Of a stretch of 64,000 nucleotides of DNA, positions 24,666 through 36,991 are shown in pieces. The first letter of the stretch is position 1. Each line of letters opens with the position of its first letter. Source of the DNA: a bacterium (GTDB taxonomy: Bacteria > Myxococcota_A > Polyangia > Nannocystales > Nannocystaceae); assembly GCA_024742475.1 (NCBI GenBank), contig JANSYI010000026.1, forward strand, positions 1-64,000, given 5' to 3'. A model generated the notes under the pieces. The model was given only the letters and a program-made list of their open reading frames with translations. It made no database searches and had not been told where the DNA came from. The position numbers were made by a program, and so were the translations under genes.

Positions 24666-25793
24666 ATGAAGCTTCGTCTCACGATCTTGGCCGCAGCCCT
24701 GCTGCTCGGTCCATCCTGCGAGGGCGGAAGCGGCGGTGCAGCGGGGCCGGGAGGACCCGGCGGCCCCCCAGGAGGGCGACGCCAGGCTCGCGAGGCGCTC
24801 CTCGTCGAGACGACCACCCTCGAGCCGGCGACGATCGAGCGCTACTACCAGACCTCGGGCACGCTGCAGGCGCTTCGGGAGGCGGAGCTGTACGCGCTGC
24901 AGCTGGGCATCATCAAGTCGATCGCGGTCGAAGAGGGTGACGTCGTCGAGAAGAACGACGCCCTCCTCAAGCTCGACGGGCGCGAGCTGACCCTGCAGTC
25001 CGACGCTGCCAAGGTCCAGCTCCAGAACCTGCGCACCGAGCTGAAGCGGCTGCAGGGCGCCAAAGGCGGAGTCGTGCCTCAAGAGGAGATCGACAACCAG
25101 CGCTACGCGGTCGAGGAGGCCGAGGCCGCGCTGAAGCTGAGCAAGTTCCAAGCCAAGCAGACGTGGGTGCGGGCGCCGTTTCGCGGCACGATCGTCGAGC
25201 GCATGGTCGACGAGGGCAACCTTGCCACCACCTCCACGGCCCTCTTCAAGATCGCAGACCTCGAGGCGCTCGAGCTCGAGCTTCACGTGCCGGAGAAGGA
25301 CGCGGCTTCGGTCGCCGACGACGCGACGGTCGAGATCACGCTGGTCGACGACAGCGTCGCGACGGCCTCGATCGAACGACGGTCCCCCGTCGTGGATCCC
25401 CTCACCGGCACCGTGAAGTTCACCGTCCGCGCGGAGTCCTTCCCCGCCGCGGCCAAGCCTGGCGCCTTCGCACGCGCCAAGGTCCTCGTCACCCGGTCCA
25501 AAGACGCCCCTTCGCTTCCGCGAACCGCCGTGTTCGAGGTCGAGGGCAAACCCCACGTCTACGTGCTCGCCGATGGTCGAGCCAAGCGCACCGAAGTCGA
25601 GACCGGCCTCGAAGGCGACGCACGCGTCGAAATCCTCGAGGGACTCGCTCCCCAAGACGTGGTCGTCGCGGGCGGCGGCGCGGGCATCACCGAGGGCATG
25701 CCGCTGCGCTCCGCCAACGACAAGCCGCGCACGGCGGCCGACACCAGCGACCCCGAACGCCCCGCCCCCGAACGCCCCGACCAGGTTGGGTAG
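24666..25793 (+). CDS. RND efflux periplasmic adaptor subunit (HlyD/MFP family)
   Basis: 375 residues. Lipobox GPSC (Cys18) and a Gly/Pro-rich linker. The barrel-sandwich halves flank a coiled-coil hairpin: residues about 58-105 (SGTLQALREAELYALQLGIIKSI), coiled coil about 105-165 (KVQLQNLRTELKRLQ), then WVRAPFRGTIVERMVDEGNL. The beta-barrel and membrane-proximal domains follow, and the last 30 residues are Pro/Glu-rich. It bridges the inner-membrane RND pump encoded 12 bp downstream with an outer-membrane channel, which is not encoded here. The substrate is not predictable. Confidence 0.92.
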   Translation: MKLRLTILAAALLLGPSCEGGSGGAAGPGGPGGPPGGRRQAREALLVETTTLEPATIERYYQTSGTLQALREAELYALQLGIIKSIAVEEGDVVEKNDALLKLDGRELTLQSDAAKVQLQNLRTELKRLQGAKGGVVPQEEIDNQRYAVEEAEAALKLSKFQAKQTWVRAPFRGTIVERMVDEGNLATTSTALFKIADLEALELELHVPEKDAASVADDATVEITLVDDSVATASIERRSPVVDPLTGTVKFTVRAESFPAAAKPGAFARAKVLVTRSKDAPSLPRTAVFEVEGKPHVYVLADGRAKRTEVETGLEGDARVEILEGLAPQDVVVAGGGAGITEGMPLRSANDKPRTAADTSDPERPAPERPDQVG

Positions 25794-25805
25794 CAGCCGG
25801 CGCCC

Positions 25806-29122
<3,317 letters not shown>

Positions 29123-29126
<4 letters not shown>

Positions 29127-29809
29127 GCCCGACGCTGTCCCCCCGCCTCCGCGCCGTCGCCGACCTGGTCATCCCCGAGGAGGCCGCCGCAGACATCGGC
29201 TGCGACCACGCCCAGCTCGCCGCATGGTGGGTCGCCAGCGGCACGGTGCCTCGCGCCATCGCCTCCGACGTCCGCCCAGGGCCCCTGGCCCAAGCGCGGC
29301 GAAGCCTCGACGCCGCGGGGCTCACGGGCGTAGAGATTCGGCAAGGCAGCGGGCTCGCGACGCTGCGGCCCGCAGAGGTCTCGACCATCGCAATCGCCGG
29401 CATGGGCGGGCACCTCATCGTCGAGATCCTTCGCGCTCACCCCGAGATCGTCGGCACGGCCCGTCGCGTCATCCTCCAGCCCAACACTGCGTGGGAGCAC
29501 GTCCGAAGGTGGCTGTCCGACCGCCACGCCGTCCTCGACGCCGAGTCGCTGACCGACGACGCCGGGCACACCTACCTCACGGTAGCGTTCCGTCCGACGG
29601 CGCGCGGCGGTCCGTGGTCCGAGGCCGACATCGTGCTTGGGCCGCGCCTGCGACGAGAACGCCCGCCCGCGCTCGCAGCGTGGGTCGCACGGCGACGCGA
29701 ACACCTCGAAACCCTCGCCGTGCGGCTCGCGAGCGAGCTGGGCCCGGGCCACCCGCGCGTCGACGAGGTAAAACGAGAGCTACACCGCCTCGACGCCGCG
29801 GCGGCGTGA
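29123..29809 (+). CDS. trmK: tRNA (adenine22-N1)-methyltransferase TrmK-like
   Basis: 228 residues. SAM-dependent methyltransferase of the TrmK (formerly DUF633) family, which makes m1A22 in tRNA. Seen: SPRLRAVADLVIP, the SAM loop DIGCDHAQLA (about 24-33), the IAIAGMGGHLI motif (about 90-100) and the LQPN motif (about 117-120), then a helical C-terminal tail. TrmK is best known from Gram-positive bacteria and Mycoplasma, so its presence in a presumed myxobacterium is notable. The ATG overlaps the RND stop (ATGA), and the 3' end overlaps the convergent hydrolase gene by 30 bp. Confidence 0.85.
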
Positions 29810-30760
29810 CGCGCCTGCGGCCTGCGCTTCGACGAAGCCCTGGATGTACCGGCCCGTCCTCGCCGGACACTCGTACTGGGGGATGTGCCCGATGCCGTGA
29901 AAGATGACCAGCTTCGAGCGCGGCATCTCGCGGTGGTACACGCGGCCCGCGGACAGGTCGATGAAGCGGTCGTGGTCCCCCCACAGCAGCAGCGACGGCG
30001 CCTCGACATCGCGCAGGCGCGGCGTGAAGTCCCAATCGCCCGCCAGCAGGTCAGCCATGATCTTGGTGTTGAGCTCGGCGCGGCGGATGGCCGTGTCGGC
30101 GAGGTACCGTCGGACGGGCGCGGGGATCGGCGGCGGCTTCTCCATCGCAAAGCGCGTGAACGCCTCGTAGTCGTCGTGCGTCTGCAGGACGAACGGGTTG
30201 TCGCCCGCGTCGAGGCGCAGCTGCAGCGGGCTGGGCGTGGGCATGCGGAGACCCGCGGCCGAAACGAGCACCATCGAGCGGAGCAGCTCTGGACGGGTCA
30301 AGGAGAGCTGGACCGTGATCGCGCCGCCCAGCGAGCTCCCCACGACATCGGCCCCGCGGATGCCCAGCGCGTCGAAGAAGCCCGCGACGACGTCGGCCAT
30401 CGAGACGAGGTCATAGGTGAAGTCGTGGGGAGAGGACGCCTCCGAGAACCCGGGCAGGTCCGGTAGGACGAGCCGATGCGTCTTTGCCAGGGCCCGCGAG
30501 GCGTCGACGAACGAGTCCTTCGTGTCGCCAAAGCCGTGGATCAAGACCACGGTGGGTCCGCCGAGGTTGCCGCCCTCGAGGTAGGGCAGCGTGAACTGGC
30601 CGACCTGCGTCTCTTTGCGCGCCAAGCCGGCCCCCCGGCGTCGGAGCTCGAACAGCGTCTGGATCGCTGCAGGTGGGAGCTGAAGCGAGCGCATGGGCAT
30701 GCGCGCGATCGCCTGGACGAGCATCGCGGTGAGGTCACGTGGTCGAGGGACGAGCGCCAC
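29780..30760 (-). CDS. Alpha/beta-hydrolase fold protein
   Basis: 326 residues. The classical hydrolase core is visible: VVLIHGFGDTKDSF (oxyanion loop), LVLPDLPGFSEAS, the nucleophile elbow GSSLGG (Ser143), LLLWGDHDRFI with the acid, and the general-base His in GIGHIPQYE near the end. The N-terminal 50 residues contain a basic amphipathic segment that might attach it to membranes. The GTG start at 30760 is supported by TAGCCT 6 nt upstream; an ATG at 30724 is the alternative. It lies 12 bp after the pyrophosphatase-like gene on the same strand. Esterase, lipase or haloalkane-type chemistry cannot be separated from sequence alone. Confidence 0.87.
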   Translation of the reverse strand: MALVPRPRDLTAMLVQAIARMPMRSLQLPPAAIQTLFELRRRGAGLARKETQVGQFTLPYLEGGNLGGPTVVLIHGFGDTKDSFVDASRALAKTHRLVLPDLPGFSEASSPHDFTYDLVSMADVVAGFFDALGIRGADVVGSSLGGAITVQLSLTRPELLRSMVLVSAAGLRMPTPSPLQLRLDAGDNPFVLQTHDDYEAFTRFAMEKPPPIPAPVRRYLADTAIRRAELNTKIMADLLAGDWDFTPRLRDVEAPSLLLWGDHDRFIDLSAGRVYHREMPRSKLVIFHGIGHIPQYECPARTGRYIQGFVEAQAAGASRRRGVEAV

Positions 30761-30766
30761 CGCCGG

Positions 30767-30772
30767 AGGCTA
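30767..30772 (-). promoter_or_regulatory. -10-like hexamer TAGCCT, 6 nt before the hydrolase GTG
   Basis: Minus strand, immediately after the stop of the pyrophosphatase-like gene. It supports the GTG start at 30760. Confidence 0.4.
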
Positions 30773-31186
30773 TCACTCCGTGCCCCACCCTACGCATGCC
30801 GTCGGGCCGACGTCGTCGCGCCGCAGCGTGTAGAGCACCCGCTTGAACCCGGCGTAGACCCGGAAGAAACGCTCCACCCCGGCCCGGTCTGCAGCCCGCA
30901 GCGGCCCGGCGCTGCAGACCCACTTGGGGTCCTCCACGCCCGCATCGACGAAGCGGACCCAGGCATGCGCCCTCACCCGGACGCGGAGCCCGTAGGGCAG
31001 CCGCGGCCCGAGTACCACCGCGTCGAGTGGATCGCCGTCGTCCCCACGAGTGCCCACGATGCTCCCGTAGTTGTACGGGCACGGCAGAGGGGAGACGAAG
31101 TCGACATCGCCCTGCGGACGCCGTTTGACGAAGCTTCCGCGCGAGACCTCGATGACGACGGTGACCATCTCTCCTGAAGTCGGCAT
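30773..31186 (-). CDS. Inorganic pyrophosphatase-like protein (short)
   Basis: 137 residues from ATG 31186 (an ATG at 31213 would add nine). The PPase signature DGDPLD (50-55) and the CPYNYGSIVGT segment (36-46) are present, so the fold is family I soluble pyrophosphatase, which hydrolyses PPi to two phosphates with Mg2+. It is shorter than the usual 165-175 residues. The N-terminal active-site stretch is IEVSRGSFVKRR, where typical enzymes have Lys-x-Glu around this point, so some catalytic residues may be missing. The C-terminal region is also unusual. It could be a diverged pyrophosphatase or a non-catalytic relative. The start is only 29 bp from the divergent TerB-like gene. Confidence 0.75.
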   Translation of the reverse strand: MPTSGEMVTVVIEVSRGSFVKRRPQGDVDFVSPLPCPYNYGSIVGTRGDDGDPLDAVVLGPRLPYGLRVRVRAHAWVRFVDAGVEDPKWVCSAGPLRAADRAGVERFFRVYAGFKRVLYTLRRDDVGPTACVGWGTE

Positions 31187-31203
31187 GGTGCGACGAGGCT
31201 TGG

Positions 31204-31209
31204 TAGCAT
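31204..31209 (+). promoter_or_regulatory. -10-like hexamer TAGCAT, 6 nt before the GTG at 31216
   Basis: Candidate leaderless promoter of the TerB-like gene. It lies in the short gap between divergent start codons; no clear -35. Confidence 0.45.
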
Positions 31210-31215
31210 GCATGC

Positions 31216-32463
31216 GTGGAGGTCGCAGAACTCTTCGACACGGGGACTGGGATCGATCTGGCTGGCGAGCCCAATGGGCACCGCGTCGACGCCTATGGCC
31301 AGGACGGACACAATCCCCTGGCCGTGGCCCTGCGTGGGTCGGCGTTGGTGCGCGAGGCGTGTGCCATCGTCGACTTCCTGCTCGAAGACTTCGAGGTCTC
31401 CGAGCGAGCCCACACCGCGCTCTTCGAGTTCGGCGTGCTCGTCTTGGCCGTCAATCGCGAAGACGCAGTCCTACGAACGCACGTCCACCACGCTGACCTC
31501 GACGCGTTGGCCACGGCAGGCGGCGGCGCGTTCGGGTCCGCGTCGGGCCCCATGAGCAGCGTGTTTCGCGACGTCGTCGCCGCCCTCCGAGCCGAGCCCG
31601 GCTGGGCCTTGGGCAGCGACGCCGTACTCGGGCGTCTCAAGAGCGCCGCGGCAGGCTATGCGCAGGCCCGAAGACTCGAGGAGTTCGCCGCGGGAGCCCT
31701 GACGCCCAGCCTCGCCGCAGCAGCCCGCGGGGTCTGGAAGGAAGCCCTCATCGAGGTCGCATGTGTCGTCTGCAACGATGACAGCCGCGGCACGAACGAC
31801 ACCGTCGCCGACGCGGTCGGACGCCTGCTCGGCAGCGTCGTTGGCCTCGCCTCCGAGCTCGCCCCCTTCCTCGGCGGCGAGGGCGACAGCCGAGCCGTCG
31901 AGCTGGTGACCCAGCGGTTCGCGGTCCCCGCTCGCGTGGTCAAGCTGACCTCGCCCCAGATCGCCCGAGCGCTCCGCGCCACCCTCGAGCTCGAGGTCCG
32001 CGACCTTCTCGACGCGCTGCATCACCTCGATCCGCTCGGCGGTCGGTCTGCGCTCGTCCGCCGGTTGGTGCTCGCGATGCTGACCTCCGATGGCTCTGCC
32101 CGTGCCGTCGTCGCCGCGACCACGGCCGAGCCGCCCGACCGCGACGACATCATGCGACGCATGCGGGCCATCGCGCTGGCCGACGGCGAGGTCACCACCG
32201 ACGAGCGCAACCTGCTGCGCCGGTTCGACAACCAGCTGCACACCTTCGACGACCTGATCCACCGCATCGAAGAGGATCGCCTCATCGACTTCGACGAGTT
32301 CCAACAGCTCCGCGAGATGCGGCAGACGATCTTGGACGAGCTGTTTCAGGTCGCGCTCGCCGACTCGCACATTACCGACGACGAGCGCCAGCTGCTCCTG
32401 CGCGCCATGGAGCTCGTGCCCACGCTTCGCTCGGCCGCCCCGACCGCGACCTCCGTCGGCTGA
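31216..32463 (+). CDS. TerB-like (tellurite-resistance B domain) protein
   Basis: 415 residues, predicted soluble and alpha-helical, no signal. Two TerB-like half repeats are visible at the C-terminus: MRAIALADGEVTTDERNLLRRF and FQVALADSHITDDERQLLLRAM, each with the acidic Asp-x-Asp/Glu-Arg pattern seen in TerB metal-binding helices. The first 300 residues contain other helix pairs (for example REACAIVDFLLEDFEVSERAH) that may be more distant copies. TerB domains occur in metal or phage stress proteins and in many uncharacterised proteins. The stop abuts the stop of the convergent SseB-like gene with no gap. Function unknown. Confidence 0.72.
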   Translation: MEVAELFDTGTGIDLAGEPNGHRVDAYGQDGHNPLAVALRGSALVREACAIVDFLLEDFEVSERAHTALFEFGVLVLAVNREDAVLRTHVHHADLDALATAGGGAFGSASGPMSSVFRDVVAALRAEPGWALGSDAVLGRLKSAAAGYAQARRLEEFAAGALTPSLAAAARGVWKEALIEVACVVCNDDSRGTNDTVADAVGRLLGSVVGLASELAPFLGGEGDSRAVELVTQRFAVPARVVKLTSPQIARALRATLELEVRDLLDALHHLDPLGGRSALVRRLVLAMLTSDGSARAVVAATTAEPPDRDDIMRRMRAIALADGEVTTDERNLLRRFDNQLHTFDDLIHRIEEDRLIDFDEFQQLREMRQTILDELFQVALADSHITDDERQLLLRAMELVPTLRSAAPTATSVG

Positions 32464-32883
32464 CTAGTGCTGCGGGCGCTCGACCGAGCGCAGCATCGCC
32501 ACATCTTCGTGCTCGACGAGCAGACATTCGTGGTCCGGGTCGATCACCACCCCCACCCCGGGCGGCAACGCGTGCACGAGGTATTCGAACGCAACGGCTT
32601 CGAGATCGTCGGTGTAGACGCAGCGCGATCGCGAGGAGAACGCCACGACGGCCGGGCCGCTTTGAGTGGGCACGGTCGGGAACTCGACCTGCGGGCCGTC
32701 GTCGGTGAGCAGGATCTGGATGCCCTCGACGTACACCTTGCCGAGCATCAGGGACGCGTAGAGGTCGACCCGGGCCTGCTCGTCGCAGACCGCGGCGCCC
32801 AGGCGGTGATGCAGCACGGCCGAGCGAGAGCAGAGCATGCCGACTTGGCTTTCCTCGGCCTCGATGGGTGGCTGGGTACGCAT
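32464..32883 (-). CDS. SseB-like N-terminal domain protein
   Basis: 139 residues. The middle and C-terminal parts (LLTDDGPQVEFPTVPTQSG, VVAFSSRSRCVYTDD and LPPGVGVVIDPDHECLL) resemble the SseB N-terminal domain, a small fold found in type III secretion chaperone SseB relatives and in many bacterial proteins of unknown role. Three cysteines occur without a pattern. No signal peptide. It faces the TerB-like gene end to end. Assignment is tentative. Confidence 0.6.
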   Translation of the reverse strand: MRTQPPIEAEESQVGMLCSRSAVLHHRLGAAVCDEQARVDLYASLMLGKVYVEGIQILLTDDGPQVEFPTVPTQSGPAVVAFSSRSRCVYTDDLEAVAFEYLVHALPPGVGVVIDPDHECLLVEHEDVAMLRSVERPQH

Positions 32884-33111
32884 GCTAGCTCCGACGCGCG
32901 TCGTTGCTGGAGCGATGCATGCTCCAGGCGTTTGTTTGCACCGCGCTTACCGAAGACCGCGCAGCGTTGCCAAGATGCAACACCGCGACACGCCTGTCGC
33001 GCCCGACGAGAGAACTGCTCGCAACGTAAGCCATCACGATGGCAGTCGCTGCAGCGCGCGAACGGATGCACCCGAGCGTGATCTGCTTCGCAGCGCGGAG
33101 GCCTCCCCTGC
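32884..33111. other. Intergenic region without a recognisable feature
   Basis: 228 bp between the SseB-like gene start and the AarF-like gene stop. I see no promoter matching the TAnnnT pattern for the SseB-like gene, no strong hairpin with a T-run, and no RNA gene. Confidence 0.5.
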
Positions 33112-34455
33112 CTATGTCGTCGGGGCGCGTGTCGGAGGTTTCGGCACGGTCTTCGTGTCCGGCAACCCCTCCACGGCGGCGGCGGCGTCCTCGAGGAACG
33201 ACCGCTCGACCGACGCATAGTCCGCCTCGACGTCGAGTCGGGCGAGCACCGAGTAGAACCCGAACTGCAGGCGGTTGAGGAACAAGATCCCCTCGGGCAT
33301 CGCCTCGTAGTCGTTCTTCGACAGGCTGATCATCGACTTGGCCATCGCGCGGAACCGACGGACGACCTCGCCGGCGAACTCCCGGGTGATGCGGTAAGGC
33401 GAGTCCATCAGGGGCGACACGGCAAAACGCATGTAACTGGCCATCTCGCGGCGGTGCGTGCCGTCGCGCGCCGAGAGCATCTGGGACATCGGCCGCTCGA
33501 ACGCCTCGAAGTCCCCTTCGGCCAGGGCCACATGGCCGCACACGATGCGACGGCGGTTGAAGTTGCTGATCGGCTGCACGCACCCGAAGTCGAGGAACCC
33601 CACCGCGCCGTCGGGCAAGAAGCGGTAGTTGCCCGGATGTGGGTCGGCGTTGAAGATGCCGCCGAGCATGATCGACCCGTAGACGAAGCGCCACAGCGTC
33701 TCCGCCCACGCGCGACGCTCGTGCTCGGGGCGCCCGCACGCGCTCTCGAAGTCGAGGCCCTCGACGAACGTGGTGGTGAGCACCCGATCGCCGCTGCGGT
33801 TCTCGATGACCTCGGGGATGACGATCCGGGGCTCGCCGGCGAAGAGCGCACCGAAGCGCTGGTACCGACTCGCTTCGAGACCATAGTCGAGCTCTTCGCG
33901 GAACCGGGCCTTGGCTTCATCGACGAGCCGGCCCACCTCGAACTTGCCGAAGCCGAACGCGCGGGAGCCGAAGTCCATCAGGCTCGCGTTGCGCATGTCG
34001 GCCTCCATGGCCTCGGCGACACCGGCGTGCTGGACCTTCACTGCGACGGCGCGGCCGTCGGCGAGCGTGGCCCGGTGCACCTGCCCAATGGACGCGCTGG
34101 CCAGCGGCTCGGCCTCCCACGTCACGAAGAGCTCCTCGGGGGTGCCCTCGAGGTCTTGCGCGAACGTGCGGCGAATGTCCGCGGCGGAGCTGCTCGGCGC
34201 CGCGGCTCGAAGCTTGGCCATGTGGCGCTCGAACGCTTCGGCGTGCTCGGGCGGCACGAGGCCATCGACATAGCTGGCCATCTGCCCGACCTTCGTCGCC
34301 ACGCCCCGAAGGTCGCCGAGCATGCCCGCGACCTTCTCCGCCGTCCCCGACGCATCCTTCGAGCGCAGCATCGCAAGCCCCGAGCTCGCACCGGCCCGGG
34401 CGAGCTTGGCGACGCGGCTCAAGCGGCCCCGTGGGATCTTGCGCTCGTCGGTCAT
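33112..34455 (-). CDS. AarF/ABC1/UbiB-family atypical kinase
   Basis: 447 residues from ATG 34455. The ABC1 signature KVGQ (55-58) in the N-terminal extension, the ASASIGQVHRA nucleotide loop (Ala-rich, about 116-126), the VAVKVQ lysine strand, and the NADPHPGNY plus DFG motifs of the catalytic site are all present, so it is a complete UbiB-type kinase/ATPase. Family members support ubiquinone synthesis or act on lipids; a direct substrate is not established. There is no obvious C-terminal membrane hairpin, unlike E. coli UbiB. It lies 53 bp downstream of the GT-C-like membrane gene on the same strand. Confidence 0.88.
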   Translation of the reverse strand: MTDERKIPRGRLSRVAKLARAGASSGLAMLRSKDASGTAEKVAGMLGDLRGVATKVGQMASYVDGLVPPEHAEAFERHMAKLRAAAPSSSAADIRRTFAQDLEGTPEELFVTWEAEPLASASIGQVHRATLADGRAVAVKVQHAGVAEAMEADMRNASLMDFGSRAFGFGKFEVGRLVDEAKARFREELDYGLEASRYQRFGALFAGEPRIVIPEVIENRSGDRVLTTTFVEGLDFESACGRPEHERRAWAETLWRFVYGSIMLGGIFNADPHPGNYRFLPDGAVGFLDFGCVQPISNFNRRRIVCGHVALAEGDFEAFERPMSQMLSARDGTHRREMASYMRFAVSPLMDSPYRITREFAGEVVRRFRAMAKSMISLSKNDYEAMPEGILFLNRLQFGFYSVLARLDVEADYASVERSFLEDAAAAVEGLPDTKTVPKPPTRAPTT

Positions 34456-34508
34456 TGCGGTCGCCCAAACTCTACCAGGCCAGCGGACCTCCGCCGCGAA
34501 CACCCCGC

Positions 34509-36236
34509 TCAGCGCAAACCGGCTGCCGCGGACACCGCGTCGGGGCCGGGCGCGAGCGGCATGGTCGACCCGACGGCGGCGACCGGATAGCGAAACACCC
34601 CGCGCAGCCCCACGCTCATCACCCGCAGGCCGGACGCCTCGAGGCGCCGGTCGAAGGTGAAACGAACCGTCTTCGGGACGGACCCGTCACGCTCCACCAC
34701 GTCCACCTGCAGGCCGTCGAAGCCGACGGAGTCCGGGAGCGGTCGGTCCGCCCGGCGGAAGAACCGCTCGAGCGGTGACTGAAGCCACCCGTTCGCGGCC
34801 GTGATCTCGAGCGCCCGCGGCGTCACCCTTCGCATCGTCAGTGGGCCCGGCGACAAACACAGCACCGAGAGCGCACCCGGCCGAGGATGACCGCCGAGCG
34901 CCCGCAGATGCGGCGGATAGATGAGCATCATCGGATCTCCCGCGGCCAGCAGCACCCAGCGCTCCTGTGGAGCGGTCTCGTCGTGCACGGGCATCGCCTC
35001 GGCCAGACGGCGTCCGGCGTCGTTGAAGGCACGCACCGTGTCGACCTTGGACGCGAACGCGTGCGATGCCACCCACACGTGGCCGAGCGCGATCGGGACG
35101 CTCGCTGCCAGCGCGACCAAGGTCTGCGCGGACCAGCGCCGCGCGAGCGCGCCTTCGACCGCGGTCACGAGCACGCCCGCGCTCAACACGTGGACGCCGA
35201 CCGACGCAAGCACCGTGAGGCGCTCGGAGAGGAACGAGGCGCAGACCGGAACGACCGCCATCAGCGCGCCTACCACCGCCCAGCGGGCGACGCTGCGGCC
35301 TTCGGTACGAAGCCACGAGATCGCAGCGAACGACGCGCCCACGGCCACCGCGGCGACGCCCCACACCACCGCCGCGCTCCAACCCTCGAACACGACCAGC
35401 GGCGACCCCGTGGCCATGTCGAGCAGCAACCGTGGCGCACGCTCGACGAGCGCGGCGACGAACGCGGCGGGCTCCGCTGCGGGGTCGACGTAGATGCCCG
35501 AGTGCTGCGCACCGAATCCGCCGACCCGGTGAAGCCCCAGGTAGATCAACACGGGAACGACCGCCGGAAGCAGCGCCCGGGCGCGTGTGCGCCAGGGCCG
35601 GTCGTCGAGAAACCCCGCATGCGCCACGACATAGGCGAGCGCACACAGCCCATACTCGCCCCCGGCCATGCTCAGCGTGCTCATGAGCGCGACGAGCCAT
35701 CCGGGGCGTCGACGGACGTAGGCGCCGAGCGCCAGCCACCCGAACGCTCCGCTGACGATCGCGGCGCGGTTCGCCAGCCACGCCAGCGGAAACGCGTGCG
35801 CGTCGTCGAAAGCGTACAGCGCCACCGCGGCAAGGGCCCAGCGCACCCCGAGGATCGGGTGCAGCGCCCAGCCGAGCGCGGCCAGCATCGCGAACCACCA
35901 AAGGAGCGAGTGCACATGGGCGCCGCGCGCATCGAGGGCGGCGATGTCCACCCAAACGAGCAGGCTGGACAACGGGCGCAGCGCGCTGAGCCGCAGCTGC
36001 GGATCCGACCACCAGGGCAACGCCCCGGCGCGCAGGAGGGCCTGCACCTCACTCGGCTCGCCCGTCGAGAACGTGTACAGATCCCACGCCGCGCGAGGTA
36101 CGGGGTAATGCCCGGCCACCATGGCTCGCTGCGCCATGTCGTCCATGTGCAGCCCGGTGCTCAGCACAGGCAGGCGCAAGACCACGAGGATCACCGCCAG
36201 CAGGCCGATCGCGCTCCATGCTCGGCGGGAGATCAC
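34509..36236 (-). CDS. Multi-pass membrane protein, probable GT-C type glycosyltransferase
   Basis: 575 residues starting at GTG 36236. About ten or eleven hydrophobic helices occupy residues 8-390 (RAWSAIGLLAVILVVLRLPVL first), followed by a soluble C-terminal domain of about 170 residues. An acidic pair, HMDDMAQ, sits in the first external loop, as in GT-C enzymes that transfer sugars from polyprenyl-phosphate donors. No specific family could be named. A TATCCT hexamer lies 10 nt before the GTG. It is divergent from the sigma-factor gene with about 170 bp between, and its own neighbours give no pathway. Confidence 0.7.
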   Translation of the reverse strand: MISRRAWSAIGLLAVILVVLRLPVLSTGLHMDDMAQRAMVAGHYPVPRAAWDLYTFSTGEPSEVQALLRAGALPWWSDPQLRLSALRPLSSLLVWVDIAALDARGAHVHSLLWWFAMLAALGWALHPILGVRWALAAVALYAFDDAHAFPLAWLANRAAIVSGAFGWLALGAYVRRRPGWLVALMSTLSMAGGEYGLCALAYVVAHAGFLDDRPWRTRARALLPAVVPVLIYLGLHRVGGFGAQHSGIYVDPAAEPAAFVAALVERAPRLLLDMATGSPLVVFEGWSAAVVWGVAAVAVGASFAAISWLRTEGRSVARWAVVGALMAVVPVCASFLSERLTVLASVGVHVLSAGVLVTAVEGALARRWSAQTLVALAASVPIALGHVWVASHAFASKVDTVRAFNDAGRRLAEAMPVHDETAPQERWVLLAAGDPMMLIYPPHLRALGGHPRPGALSVLCLSPGPLTMRRVTPRALEITAANGWLQSPLERFFRRADRPLPDSVGFDGLQVDVVERDGSVPKTVRFTFDRRLEASGLRVMSVGLRGVFRYPVAAVGSTMPLAPGPDAVSAAAGLR

Positions 36237-36406
36237 GGACCTGCGGAGGATACGGTTTGCGCAATCCCCGGGTCCAGATCACGGTTCAAAAGGGGGTGCC
36301 GCGTCGTCCTCCGACCTTCATGGACACATTCGTCCTCAAAGCGGGAACAACCCGGCGCCCCGCCCGTGACTCTGATCCGTTGACCCCGGCGCAACAGGTT
36401 CAACCC

Positions 36407-36991
36407 ATGCCTTCCCGCCCGGAGCGTTGCCCCGAGCTGGACGAACTCACGGTCGCAAGTGCCCAGCGCGGCAACTCGCGAGCCCGCCGTGCGCTCGTCG
36501 AACGCTACCAACGGCCGGTCCTCGCCCTGGTCTCTCGCATGCTGCGGGGCCGGGGCGACGCTGCACTCGTCGAAGATGTCGCCCAAGAGACGTTCCTTCG
36601 CGTCTTTCGCGCACTTCCCAACTTCGACCGCAACGGTCCCGCCCGCCTCTCCACTTGGATTCTCACCATCGCATCCCACCGCACCATCGACGAGCTGCGT
36701 CGCCGCAAGCTCGACACCCGGCCGCTCGAGTCCCCCTCCGCCACCCACCTGGTGGCCAAATCTCGAGCCGATGAGTCCGCCGAGCGACGCATGCTCGCCG
36801 AAGTCATCGCCAAAGCGGTCGACGAACTGGCGCCCGAGTACCGGGCTGCCTTCATTCTTCGCGAGTACCACGGGCTCGAATACGCCGAGATTGCATCTGC
36901 GCTCGGCATCGACCTCGGCACCGTGAAGTCCCGGCTCAACCGTGCGCGCAAGCGACTGCGCCAAGCCCTGCAGGAGGTCTACGATGCGTGA
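36407..36991 (+). CDS. ECF-type RNA polymerase sigma factor
   Basis: 194 residues. Region 2 (about 25-95) has the DVAQETFLRVFRAL core-binding and -10-recognition helices and TWILTIASHRTIDELRRR. Region 4 (about 135-190) has YRAAFILREYHGLEYAEIASALGI with the helix-turn-helix and GTVKSRLNRARKRLR. No region 3 or 1.1, so group 4. I chose ATG 36407 (SRPERCPELDE) over in-frame starts upstream, which would prepend unrelated sequence. The 3' end overlaps the next gene by 8 bp, and a consensus Shine-Dalgarno for that gene lies inside it. Its partner is the membrane protein at 36984, which should regulate it. Confidence 0.93.
   Translation: MPSRPERCPELDELTVASAQRGNSRARRALVERYQRPVLALVSRMLRGRGDAALVEDVAQETFLRVFRALPNFDRNGPARLSTWILTIASHRTIDELRRRKLDTRPLESPSATHLVAKSRADESAERRMLAEVIAKAVDELAPEYRAAFILREYHGLEYAEIASALGIDLGTVKSRLNRARKRLRQALQEVYDA
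36972..36978 (+). promoter_or_regulatory. Consensus Shine-Dalgarno AGGAGGT inside the sigma-factor gene
   Basis: Five nt before the ATG at 36984. It is the strongest ribosome-binding site I see in the window and fixes the start of the sigma partner, which overlaps the sigma stop. Confidence 0.85.
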
